Under the pieces are notes generated by a model. That model did not search any database. It was not told where the DNA came from and was given only the letters and a program-made list of their open reading frames with translations. Positions 1 through 6,009 of a stretch of 7,045 nt of DNA are shown here, piece by piece; within the stretch, counting starts at the first letter, position 1; each line of letters opens with the position of its first letter. This DNA is from CAZVJA01 sp964626885 (GTDB taxonomy: Bacteria > Planctomycetota > Planctomycetia > Planctomycetales > Planctomycetaceae), in NCBI GenBank assembly GCA_964626885.1, contig CAZVJA010000257.1, positions 1-7,045 of the forward strand, read 5' to 3'. The translations under genes were made by a program, and so were the position numbers.

Positions 1-1334
1 ATCATTTCGAGTTCCGGTGTCGCGTTAATGTAATCGGCGGAGGTGACGATCAGGCTCGTTCCGTCCGCGAGCACCGCCACCGGCAGGCCGAGGTATTCGT
101 ATCGCAGCGGCCGCATACTCTTGCTGGCATCGAGCAGCATTTTCAATTCGTGAATGGCGGAAAGGGCTTCCGCCTCGTTGGAAATGTCGGCTGCTCCTTC
201 AATCAACGCGATTTTGTTTTCTCCCGGCAGCTTGCGGAAGTAATGCAGGAATACCAGCCGTTCTCCCGTCGTGAAACTCTGCGATTGAAGGAATTTCGCC
301 CGCAGTCCCGGCCTCACGCCGAGTTTGGTCAGCTCCGCGTCGAGATCGGCGTTAATTTCGTGCGGCAGCTTGTAGGCCAGTGTCTCCTTGAATTGCCCCG
401 TCACGGGGAGCAGGGCCAGGCCCGGCACGGCGATGTTCATGCCGACCTGGGCGGCGAGCGAACCGATTCCCTTCCGCAGCGACATTTCGTCGAGCAGTCG
501 GCTGAGAATCGGGTTCGAGGTCTCGGGATCGCAGCCGATTTCGACGGCGATGCGGCGGCGCACGTCGCTGCCGGCACGTTGATCGGCCTCGACGAACGGT
601 GTCATCGCGAATCGCCTCAATCCGCGCGGCAGGCGCCTCGCCGAGCCGATCGGATCGGTCACCGCCACGTAGGCCCCTTTCGGTGTCATCTTGACCGCGT
701 GCAGAATGCCGTCGATCCATTGCGGGTCGCGAGCGATGAGCTTTGCTTTATCGATGGAGCGGATCTCCGCGAGACGGACTTGCAGCATCGGCATGCCGCG
801 GGCTTCGAGCTTGCCCCATGTGGTCTCGATCTCGAACACAAAGCGGTATTGCTCCAGCTTGACCTTCTCGGCGATTTCGTAATTCGGTCCTTTGAGCATG
901 TCCGGGCGAAGAATGTCGGAGGCGCGAAAGAGAATCGGCGGCGCTTCGATCTTCTGCTCGGCGGGCTGCTGCATCGCGGGGAGTGTCGGCAGGCCGACGG
1001 AGGGGGGATTCATCGGTCCAGGAACAGGAGCATCCGCGGGAACCGGTAGCGGAACCGTCACGGGTGCGGGCGGGACGACGTCCACGACCTCATCGGGATA
1101 TTCACTTGGCGCGGGAGGGATGAATTTCTCAATCGAATCGAGATCACTGGATGAGCTGAGATCCGAGATTCGCACGCGGCCAGGTTCTTCGGATGTGGAA
1201 GCGTCGCCGTCGGGGGCCATCAGAACCGGGCCGCCCAGCTCATCGGCCCGGGCGGCGCGCACGGCAAGAAGCGTCTGGGCCGCGGCACATCCCAGCCCTG
1301 CTCCCAAACAGAGCAGCTTGACCAACCGTGTCAT
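1..1334 (-). CDS. Secreted protein of unknown function, proline-rich linker (C-terminus outside window)
   Basis: Not recognised as a named family. Reading from the ATG at 1334, 444 codons are open to the window edge, so the C-terminus is missing. Residues 1-30 look like a Sec signal peptide: basic start (MTRLVK), hydrophobic core, and an A-R-A site before DELGG. A Cys at residue 16 follows G-L-G but is a poor lipobox, so I prefer signal peptidase I cleavage. Residues 72-127 are a Pro/Val/Ala-rich low-complexity linker. From about residue 128 a folded domain begins, with alternating hydrophobic strands (around FVFEIETTWG and LEARGMPMLQVRLAEI) and a segment TDPIGSARRLPRGLRRF at 226-242. The start is supported by an AGGAGGA ribosome site 6 bases upstream. 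It lies 55 bases after the mini-rod gene with no terminator between, so it is probably the third gene of the flagellin unit. An envelope or flagellum-associated role is only a positional inference. Confidence 0.85.
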   Translation of the reverse strand, partial: MTRLVKLLCLGAGLGCAAAQTLLAVRAARADELGGPVLMAPDGDASTSEEPGRVRISDLSSSSDLDSIEKFIPPAPSEYPDEVVDVVPPAPVTVPLPVPADAPVPGPMNPPSVGLPTLPAMQQPAEQKIEAPPILFRASDILRPDMLKGPNYEIAEKVKLEQYRFVFEIETTWGKLEARGMPMLQVRLAEIRSIDKAKLIARDPQWIDGILHAVKMTPKGAYVAVTDPIGSARRLPRGLRRFAMTPFVEADQRAGSDVRRRIAVEIGCDPETSNPILSRLLDEMSLRKGIGSLAAQVGMNIAVPGLALLPVTGQFKETLAYKLPHEINADLDAELTKLGVRPGLRAKFLQSQSFTTGERLVFLHYFRKLPGENKIALIEGAADISNEAEALSAIHELKMLLDASKSMRPLRYEYLGLPVAVLADGTSLIVTSADYINATPELEM

Positions 1335-1340
1335 CGCTTC

Positions 1341-1347
1341 TCCTCCT
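1341..1347 (-). promoter_or_regulatory. Strong ribosome binding site for the secreted-protein gene
   Basis: Read on the minus strand this is AGGAGGA, 6 bases before the ATG at 1334. It is a near-perfect anti-16S match. It fixes the start of a gene that runs off the window. Confidence 0.8.
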
Positions 1348-1389
1348 GAACACTCGACCCACCGCGCCTCCGGGCGGGGTTGGCTGCTC

Positions 1390-1641
1390 TCAGCGGCGAG
1401 GCATGCGTGCCAGATCGCCGAGCAGTTCCTCGGCCGTGTTGAACACCTTTGCGTTTGCGCGCGCCTGGTGATTCAACAGCGGCAACTTCGCTACTTCTGA
1501 AAGACCGCTTGAAAAGCTCTCGCCCGGATCGTCCGCAATTCCTGCTGCCACGTGCTCCGCGACCCGTTCGACCTGCGAAATGACATTCCCCAATCCGTTC
1601 AGCGCCGTTTGCGCGGCCGATGTCAGCGAGCCGATCTTCAT
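1390..1641 (-). CDS. Mini flagellar rod/hook-like protein (D0 helices only)
   Basis: This 83-residue protein has no Cys or Trp. Its last 30 residues (L-N-H-Q-A-R-A-N-A-K-V-F-N-T-A-E-E-L-L-G) resemble the conserved C-terminal helix of flagellar rod/hook proteins of the FlgB/C/F/G/E class, which typically read Y-x-A-N-A-K-V-x-x-T-x-D-x-M-L. Its first 35 residues (MKIGSLTSAAQTALNGLG then ISQVERVAEHVA) resemble their N-terminal helix. Those proteins are usually about 130 to over 400 residues; here the two ends are joined by a short Gly/Ser/Asp stretch (about residues 36-50). It may be a small axial or adaptor subunit packing in the D0 zone of the rod, hook or junction, or a chaperone-like regulator. 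It starts 76 bases after the flagellin gene. The start is supported by GGAGAGGA 6 bases upstream. The gene is likely real because coding in this frame is clean and it has its own ribosome site. The family call is an inference from the termini. Confidence 0.72.
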   Translation of the reverse strand: MKIGSLTSAAQTALNGLGNVISQVERVAEHVAAGIADDPGESFSSGLSEVAKLPLLNHQARANAKVFNTAEELLGDLARMPRR

Positions 1642-1647
1642 GAGGAT

Positions 1648-1655
1648 TCCTCTCC
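1648..1655 (-). promoter_or_regulatory. Ribosome binding site of the mini-rod gene, inside a small palindrome
   Basis: Read on the minus strand this is GGAGAGGA, 6 bases before the ATG at 1641. Its AGGA is part of the palindrome GAGGAATCCTC (1642-1652). This could form a weak 4-bp hairpin (GAGG/CCTC, loop AAT) touching the start codon and might mildly tune translation. Confidence 0.6.
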
Positions 1656-1717
1656 GGCCGAGAATGAACTATTCAAACGTCTTCGATTGCCGGAATCCCT
1701 TCCCTCCCCGAGTCCGT

Positions 1718-3124
1718 TCAGCCGCGGCTTGCAGCCGACTGAAGCAGACTCAACACATCCTGATGCCGAAGACTAGTGATCGTCAGCGCCTGCAAGGCCG
1801 TTTGCTCGAGCAGCTGGTTTTTGGCCAACAGCGCTGATTCGACCGCCACGTCCGTATCTTGAACTGCCGACAGCGCCGACGACATCTGCTCGGTCTGGGA
1901 ATCGAGTACTCGGCTGGAACTGTCGAGCGTGTATTTCTGAAAGCCTCCTATGATCGCCTGCGATCGCGTTGCATCGGCAATGGCGTCGTCGATGATCTCG
2001 AGCGCCTCCGCCGCTTTGTTGGAGGTGAGGGAGTTGTCTCCCCCACTCCCAATGCTGTAAAGTTTTCCTGTCACGCCCCCCAGACTGGCGGTGCTCAGGT
2101 TCGGCAAGCCGATCGACGCGAACGACGAAGGCGAAGAGCCGACGTTGAACTGGAGCCCTTCTCCCGAGATGACGAACGGCGTCACCACTCCCGAAGTGGT
2201 CGGTTTGACGTCGATCACCGCCGCAAACTGACTTGTATTGACGTTAAATGTGGACCCGTCTCCCGTGTATTGCTGTCCGTTGATCGTCGCAACGGCGTCG
2301 GTTCCCGCGGCCGATCCACCCCCGGTGAGCGTGAAGGTTCCCTGGGTTACCTCGATGGAGATCGTGGCTTCCGAGCCGTAATCCACGCTCTTGAAGTTGA
2401 TGTTTCCCGCATTGACCGTCGCGGTCACGCCCGTTTCGTGCTTCACATCGTTGAAGGCCTGGGCAATGGTGTTCAGGCTCGATCCCGACGAAAGCGAAAT
2501 CACCGACGTGCCGTTTTTGCCTCCGACGATCAAAGTGACATCGGCCGCAAGAACGCCGCCGGTATAGGTATCGGTTGCCTGTGTGGCGGTGGTCGTGACG
2601 TTTATATTGACGGTCACGTCGTCGGCCGTATTCTTGCTGAGCACATCGACATCGGCGATTTTACTGGTATTAACGCTTGAAACTTGATATCCGGATGCGC
2701 CGGTCAGGAGCTGTTGTCCGGCAAAACTGGTTTTAGCGAGATTGTTGATACTTTGGAGAATGGAGTCGACTTCGATCTGATTGGCGGCGACTTCGGCGTT
2801 CGAAAGCCCTCCCCCGGCCGCTTCGAAGACCAGCGTTCGGGCTTCCTGAAGCTGCGAGACGATCTCCCCCGCGGCCGCGTCCGCGGTATTCAGCATGGCA
2901 CTTGCCCGGGTCACCGACTTCGATGCCGCCTCTGCGGCCGTCAATTCCTGTTGCAAGAGGGTTGCCTGAATCAGGCCGGCCGGATCGTCCTTGGCCGAGT
3001 TAATTCGCTTAAGCGTGCTCAGCCGCTGGGTGTTCGTGGCGATTTCGCGGCTGATCTGGGAGATGCGGTTCAGTGCGCGCAACTGGTCGGTGGCGAGCGA
3101 TCCCAGGCTCCCGATACGACTCAT
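1718..3124 (-). CDS. Flagellin-family filament protein (flagellin rather than FlgL type)
   Basis: This is a structural subunit exported by the flagellar type III system and polymerised outside the cell. I chose the ATG at 3124 (468 residues). An in-frame ATG at 3148 lies upstream of and reads through the GGGAGG ribosome site, which sits 8 bases before 3124. Residues 1-142 form the conserved N-terminal D0/D1 helices, including the flagellin signature R-I-N-S-A-K-D-D-P-A-G-L at 40-51 and L-N-T-A-D-A-A at 78-84. Residues 145-365 are a variable beta-rich, Thr/Ser/Gly-rich insert. Within it, about 198-258 resembles a flagellin 'IN' motif (S-L-N-T-I-A-Q-A-F-N then T-G-V-T-A). Residues 368-468 are the C-terminal D1/D0 helices, with D-T-D-V-A-V-E at 423-429 and V-L-S-L-L at 457-461. 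That end looks like flagellin; FlgL usually ends differently. No Cys or Trp is present, as is common in filament proteins. It leads a probable flagellar transcription unit. A minor or junction subunit remains possible. Confidence 0.9.
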   Translation of the reverse strand: MSRIGSLGSLATDQLRALNRISQISREIATNTQRLSTLKRINSAKDDPAGLIQATLLQQELTAAEAASKSVTRASAMLNTADAAAGEIVSQLQEARTLVFEAAGGGLSNAEVAANQIEVDSILQSINNLAKTSFAGQQLLTGASGYQVSSVNTSKIADVDVLSKNTADDVTVNINVTTTATQATDTYTGGVLAADVTLIVGGKNGTSVISLSSGSSLNTIAQAFNDVKHETGVTATVNAGNINFKSVDYGSEATISIEVTQGTFTLTGGGSAAGTDAVATINGQQYTGDGSTFNVNTSQFAAVIDVKPTTSGVVTPFVISGEGLQFNVGSSPSSFASIGLPNLSTASLGGVTGKLYSIGSGGDNSLTSNKAAEALEIIDDAIADATRSQAIIGGFQKYTLDSSSRVLDSQTEQMSSALSAVQDTDVAVESALLAKNQLLEQTALQALTITSLRHQDVLSLLQSAASRG

Positions 3125-3206
3125 GACGAACACCTCCCGTTGATGCAATTCCCGCGTCGCGGCACGGACCGCGCGCGGGGGCGCGTCGCTTCGGCCGAAA
3201 ACGAAC
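3125..3206 (-). promoter_or_regulatory. GC-rich structured 5' leader of the flagellin mRNA
   Basis: If transcription starts near 3206, the leader is about 80 bases. It holds a perfect 10-bp palindrome TTCGGCCGAA (3190-3199), two copies of GCGACGCG, and several short GC hairpins such as CCGC-GAC-GCGG. Two GGGA motifs lie close together just before the start, one of them in the ribosome site. Such a leader could be a target of translational control (CsrA binds GGA motifs and regulates flagellins in other bacteria). Neither motif matches the full A-N-G-G-A consensus, so this is tentative. Confidence 0.35.
3133..3138 (-). promoter_or_regulatory. Ribosome binding site deciding the flagellin start
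   Basis: GGGAGG on the minus strand lies 8 bases before the ATG at 3124. The alternative ATG at 3148 is upstream of this site, so the 8-residue extension it would add (MHQREVFV) is most likely not translated. Confidence 0.75.
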
Positions 3207-3212
3207 CGTGCA

Positions 3213-3240
3213 ACTCTAGCTCGTCATGGGAGAGTGTCAA
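3213..3240 (-). promoter_or_regulatory. Probable sigma-70-type promoter for the flagellin unit
   Basis: Read on the minus strand, a perfect TTGACA (-35, 3240-3235) is followed after 16 bases by TAGAGT (-10, 3218-3213; 4 of 6 matches to TATAAT). It lies about 90 bases before the flagellin ATG. It is housekeeping-like; I saw no correctly spaced sigma-28 or sigma-54 promoter here. The -35 directly abuts the U-tract of the upstream terminator. Confidence 0.5.
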
Positions 3241-3272
3241 AAAAAGGGTAGGAAATGCAGGAAATCCCTACC
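3239..3272 (-). terminator. Intrinsic terminator of the Hsp70/J-like operon
   Basis: On the minus strand GGTAGG (3272-3267) pairs with CCTACC (3252-3247). It can be extended by a G-U and an A-U pair to 8 bp with a 10-base loop. It is followed by C and then seven T residues (3245-3239). It lies 75 bases after the stop of the J-like gene, the expected place to end that operon before the flagellin promoter. Confidence 0.82.
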
Positions 3273-3346
3273 AGTTGCGGGAATTGTGACGGTTCTGCGC
3301 GTCGTAGCGGGGGGGCTGTGCCAAATGGACCAGGTACGGTCTCGAA

Positions 3347-4429
3347 CTACTTCCAATAGACCTTGAGCACCCACCAGATGGAAAGCGGGATGGAGATGAA
3401 AGTCAGAAAGTAGCTGTCGAGGGGAAAGGGCATGCGTGTCAGGAATGGGCGGAGAAGAAAGTAGTCGATCGCCACTCCGGCGAGGCTTCCCCAACACATG
3501 AAGATGTAGCCGAGTTGCTTCCGCTGCAGTTGTTCGCCCTCGTCGAGCTGTGAAAACCTTCTGCGAGGCTCGCGGACGGCCGCCACTTTTTCCTTCGCGG
3601 GCTTCACGGCCTGCGCGTCGGTCGCGCGGCCTTTTTTCTTGTCCTTTTTCTCCTGCTTGGTCCGTGCAGCCTCGGCCATCGCCGCTTCCGCCACGGTTTC
3701 GTCGCGCATCCCGGCGGCATAGTATTTGGCGATCCCCTGGTTGATCGAGAGAGGAGCCGCAATCACCGCCCGCATCGGCATGCCGAGCCGCAAGCGGAAG
3801 ATATCCTCCAGTTCCTGCCCCGGCTCGTCGGCACAGGCCACAAGCACTTGATCGTCATCGACAAACAGCGGCAGCACGGAATGCCGCTTGACGATGTTTC
3901 TCGGCACGCGGTCGAGCACCGAATCGTCTGGAATCACGTCGGCCAGTTCGAGATAAGGAAGCCGGAGGTGATGTGCAAGCACTTGCGCCGCGGTCGTTGC
4001 ATCGACGAGCTTCATCTGCACGGCGGCGTCACGGAGCGACAATCCGCGAGCCTCCGCGAAGCTTTCGAGCTGCTTGGCCTGTTCTCGCGAAATATGCTTT
4101 CCTTCAACCAACAGATCCTCGAATGGCCGTCGGCCGAAAGCATCTTGTGTTTCCTCGAAGACGCGTCCCTGGCTTTCGTCGTACTCCCGTTTGCGGATCG
4201 GGTCGGTCAGGCAGAGCATCGCCTTGGCGAGCTCATTGAGCAGATCCTGAGACTGAACCGAATACTGCCCCGAAGCATACTTGCGAACATGCGCGTTCAG
4301 CTTGCGGTAATGAGCGCGAATTTTCTCCTCGTCGTCCTCGAACTGAACGACGCGCAACAGCTCATAATGCCCGGGAGGCCGCGGCCCTTCGGGAATTCCC
4401 AACCAATCCTTGTAGACGTCGAGCGGCAT
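3347..4429 (-). CDS. Membrane-anchored J-like/MshEN-domain protein, partner of the adjacent Hsp70
   Basis: This 360-residue protein has four parts. (a) About residues 18-86 are a J-like domain: H-Y-E-L-L at 21-25, a basic helix II with H-Y-R-K-L at 40-44, then L-L-N-E-L at 63-67, C-L-T-D-P at 73-77 and Y-D at 83-84. HPD is absent; the equivalent position reads R-K-Y (49-51). (b) About 98-237 match the GspE/MshE N-terminal domain (MshEN): L-P-Y-L-E-L at 157-162, V-L-P-L-F at 185-189, V-L-V-A-C-A-D-E-P at 195-203, and I-A-K-Y-Y at 233-237. (c) About 238-305 are an Ala/Lys/Glu-rich, probably extended or coiled linker. (d) Two membrane segments lie at about 306-328 and 338-356, ending three or four residues later. 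I infer a tail-anchored protein with its domains in the cytoplasm. The ATG is 2 bases after the Hsp70 stop, so translation is probably coupled. There is no ATPase motor domain, so it is not a secretion or pilus ATPase. The partner role is inferred from the J-like fold plus coupling. Confidence 0.88.
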   Translation of the reverse strand: MPLDVYKDWLGIPEGPRPPGHYELLRVVQFEDDEEKIRAHYRKLNAHVRKYASGQYSVQSQDLLNELAKAMLCLTDPIRKREYDESQGRVFEETQDAFGRRPFEDLLVEGKHISREQAKQLESFAEARGLSLRDAAVQMKLVDATTAAQVLAHHLRLPYLELADVIPDDSVLDRVPRNIVKRHSVLPLFVDDDQVLVACADEPGQELEDIFRLRLGMPMRAVIAAPLSINQGIAKYYAAGMRDETVAEAAMAEAARTKQEKKDKKKGRATDAQAVKPAKEKVAAVREPRRRFSQLDEGEQLQRKQLGYIFMCWGSLAGVAIDYFLLRPFLTRMPFPLDSYFLTFISIPLSIWWVLKVYWK

Positions 4430-4431
4430 GT

Positions 4432-6009
4432 TTACTCGACCTGATACTCATCGGCCAGAACCTTGAACGCGTCCACCCCCGTGTTATCCAACCCGGAGCT
4501 GCGGACGATTTGCGTCGAGGCCGACTTCCTGCCGGTCAATTCCACGGCCGAACACTGTATGCGGCCGTTGGCGTCATAGCTGTAGCTGACATCCACCGGT
4601 GAGCCGGCCGGCAGATTCGGCGGCAGCCCGGTGATTTGAAAATCGCCGATCATCGTGCATGCCTCGGGATCAGACGTTTCTCCCTCGAGGATATACACGT
4701 GGATCCGCTGCTGATTCGGCGAAGTCGTGACGAACCGCTGCGTCGCGCTTTGCGGAATGGATGTATTCCGCGGAATCATGATGTGGTTGATCTTGCGGCT
4801 CGTATTGTCGGGATCGGAAATCTTGACCCCCAGCGAGTGGGAGTTGACGTCGGTGGTGTTCACCGCCCGCAGACGATCGATCACCGCGCGGGCCATGCGC
4901 CCTTCGCCTCCCGTGGCCTTCGCCTCAAGAATCGCCGCATGAATCGCGGCACCTTGCGCGACTGCTTCTTCCGGAGTCAGTTCACGAGACGGCTGCCGGC
5001 CGGTCACGTCCTTGAGCATCTTTTCGACGACCGGCATGTAGGTGGAACCGCCGACGAGCAGCACTTCGTCGAGCGAGTTGAGCGACACCTTGGCCTGCTG
5101 CAGCACGAGTTCCGTCGTGTCTTTCGTCCGCTGGAGCAGGTCGGCGGTCATCCGCTCGAAGTCTCCGCGCGTGAGCGAAACCGTGAGCGTCTTCCCTTTG
5201 TAGTACACGCTGATCGGCACTTGGGCTTTTGAGCTCAGTTGCCGCTTGGCGTCTTCGCATTCTTGAGCGAAGGCCCGCAGCGTCTCGGGATGTTCTCGTG
5301 GATCATCCCCGAACTTCCGTTTGAACTGCTCCGAAACGTGGTCGACCACCCGCTGGCTCCAGTCGAGCCCTCCCAGCATCACGTCGCCGTCGGTGGCGAG
5401 TACCCGGAAGTTTGTTGGCGTATACCGCACGACGGTGACGTCGAACGTTCCTCCCCCGAGGTCGTACACCAGGATTGTCTTTTCTTTCGAGCGAATATCG
5501 GTGCGGCCCAGCTCCCCCTTCATCCAGGCGTAAGCCAGGGTCGCCGCGGTCGGCTCATTGAGAATGTCGATCACATTCAGGCCGGCGATTGTTCCCGCGT
5601 CTTGGGTTGCCTTTCGCCGCACGTCGTTAAAGTAGTAGGGAACGCTGATCACGGCGTTCGCGATTGGACCGATGGTTTTCTCGGCGTCCTGCTTGAGCTT
5701 TTTGAGAATCATGGCGGAGACGAACTCCGGCGTCAGACGCTTGTTCTGGTACATCACGTAAAAATCATGGTTCCCCATCTGCCGCTTGATCGCCTCGACG
5801 ATGTGCGAGGGATCTTCGATAGAGATCCGTTCGAACGACGGTCCGACCATCACGTGGCCGCTGTCTCCCAACAGCACGACCGACGGAGTAATCGTCCGCC
5901 CGTCGATATTCGGAATCGCTTTCGGTTTGCCGTCGTTACCGACTTGCGCCAGCGCCGAATACGTCGTTCCCAGGTCGATGCCGACTGTCTGTCCTTCAAG
6001 CAGTTTCAT
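4432..6009 (-). CDS. Divergent Hsp70 (DnaK-like) with altered linker and truncated lid
   Basis: This 525-residue Hsp70 chaperone uses ATP to cycle on client proteins; DnaK is about 640. The nucleotide-binding domain (1-360) is intact. It has phosphate loop I-D-L-G-T-T-Y-S (11-18), N-x-x-G-R-T-x-T-P-S-V (34-44), A-I-K-R with the likely catalytic Lys75, Y-F-N-D (126-129), N-E-P-T-A-A (151-156), D-L-G-G-G-T-F-D (183-190) and adenosine motif L-L-V-G-G-S-T (317-323). The interdomain linker, V-L-L-L-D in DnaK, reads A-V-N-T-T-D (382-387). A beta substrate-binding domain follows (about 388-505). The chain stops some 20 residues later, inside the first lid helix, so the helical lid and disordered tail are missing. 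The start is supported by AAGG 7 bases upstream (6017-6020). It is the first gene of a two-gene unit with the J-like membrane protein. It is unlikely to be the housekeeping DnaK, which normally sits with grpE/dnaJ and has an intact linker and lid. Confidence 0.95.
   Translation of the reverse strand: MKLLEGQTVGIDLGTTYSALAQVGNDGKPKAIPNIDGRTITPSVVLLGDSGHVMVGPSFERISIEDPSHIVEAIKRQMGNHDFYVMYQNKRLTPEFVSAMILKKLKQDAEKTIGPIANAVISVPYYFNDVRRKATQDAGTIAGLNVIDILNEPTAATLAYAWMKGELGRTDIRSKEKTILVYDLGGGTFDVTVVRYTPTNFRVLATDGDVMLGGLDWSQRVVDHVSEQFKRKFGDDPREHPETLRAFAQECEDAKRQLSSKAQVPISVYYKGKTLTVSLTRGDFERMTADLLQRTKDTTELVLQQAKVSLNSLDEVLLVGGSTYMPVVEKMLKDVTGRQPSRELTPEEAVAQGAAIHAAILEAKATGGEGRMARAVIDRLRAVNTTDVNSHSLGVKISDPDNTSRKINHIMIPRNTSIPQSATQRFVTTSPNQQRIHVYILEGETSDPEACTMIGDFQITGLPPNLPAGSPVDVSYSYDANGRIQCSAVELTGRKSASTQIVRSSGLDNTGVDAFKVLADEYQVE

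Noticed and set aside
352..720. Minus-strand 122-residue frame inside the secreted-protein gene
   Set aside because: I first considered a frameshift in the secreted protein, but codon-by-codon reading of the main frame is uninterrupted from 1334 to 1; this frame is an Arg-rich shadow.
150..1500. Long plus-strand open frames opposite the secreted-protein gene
   Set aside because: They are antisense to a continuous minus-strand gene with signal peptide and ribosome site; their products are Arg-rich, low-quality and lack motifs. Same reasoning for plus-strand frames at 1859-3289, 3848-4444, 4636-5232 and 5239-6456.
3125..3148. Upstream flagellin start at 3148 (8 extra residues)
   Set aside because: The extension is encoded across the GGGAGG ribosome site of the ATG at 3124, and flagellins normally begin close to the D0 helix.
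3191..3218. Possible sigma-28 flagellar promoter (TAGAGTTG ... GCCGAAGC)
   Set aside because: Both halves resemble the consensus but are about 4 bases too far apart; the TTGACA/TAGAGT arrangement is a better fit.
3314..3332. Possible sigma-54 promoter at TGGCAC (minus strand)
   Set aside because: The matching GC at the -12 position is absent at the required spacing (only a C run), so only half of the element is present.
3347..4429. Reading the J-like protein as a GspE/PilB-type secretion ATPase
   Set aside because: Only the N-terminal MshEN-type domain is present; there are no Walker A or B motifs and the C-terminus is two membrane segments.
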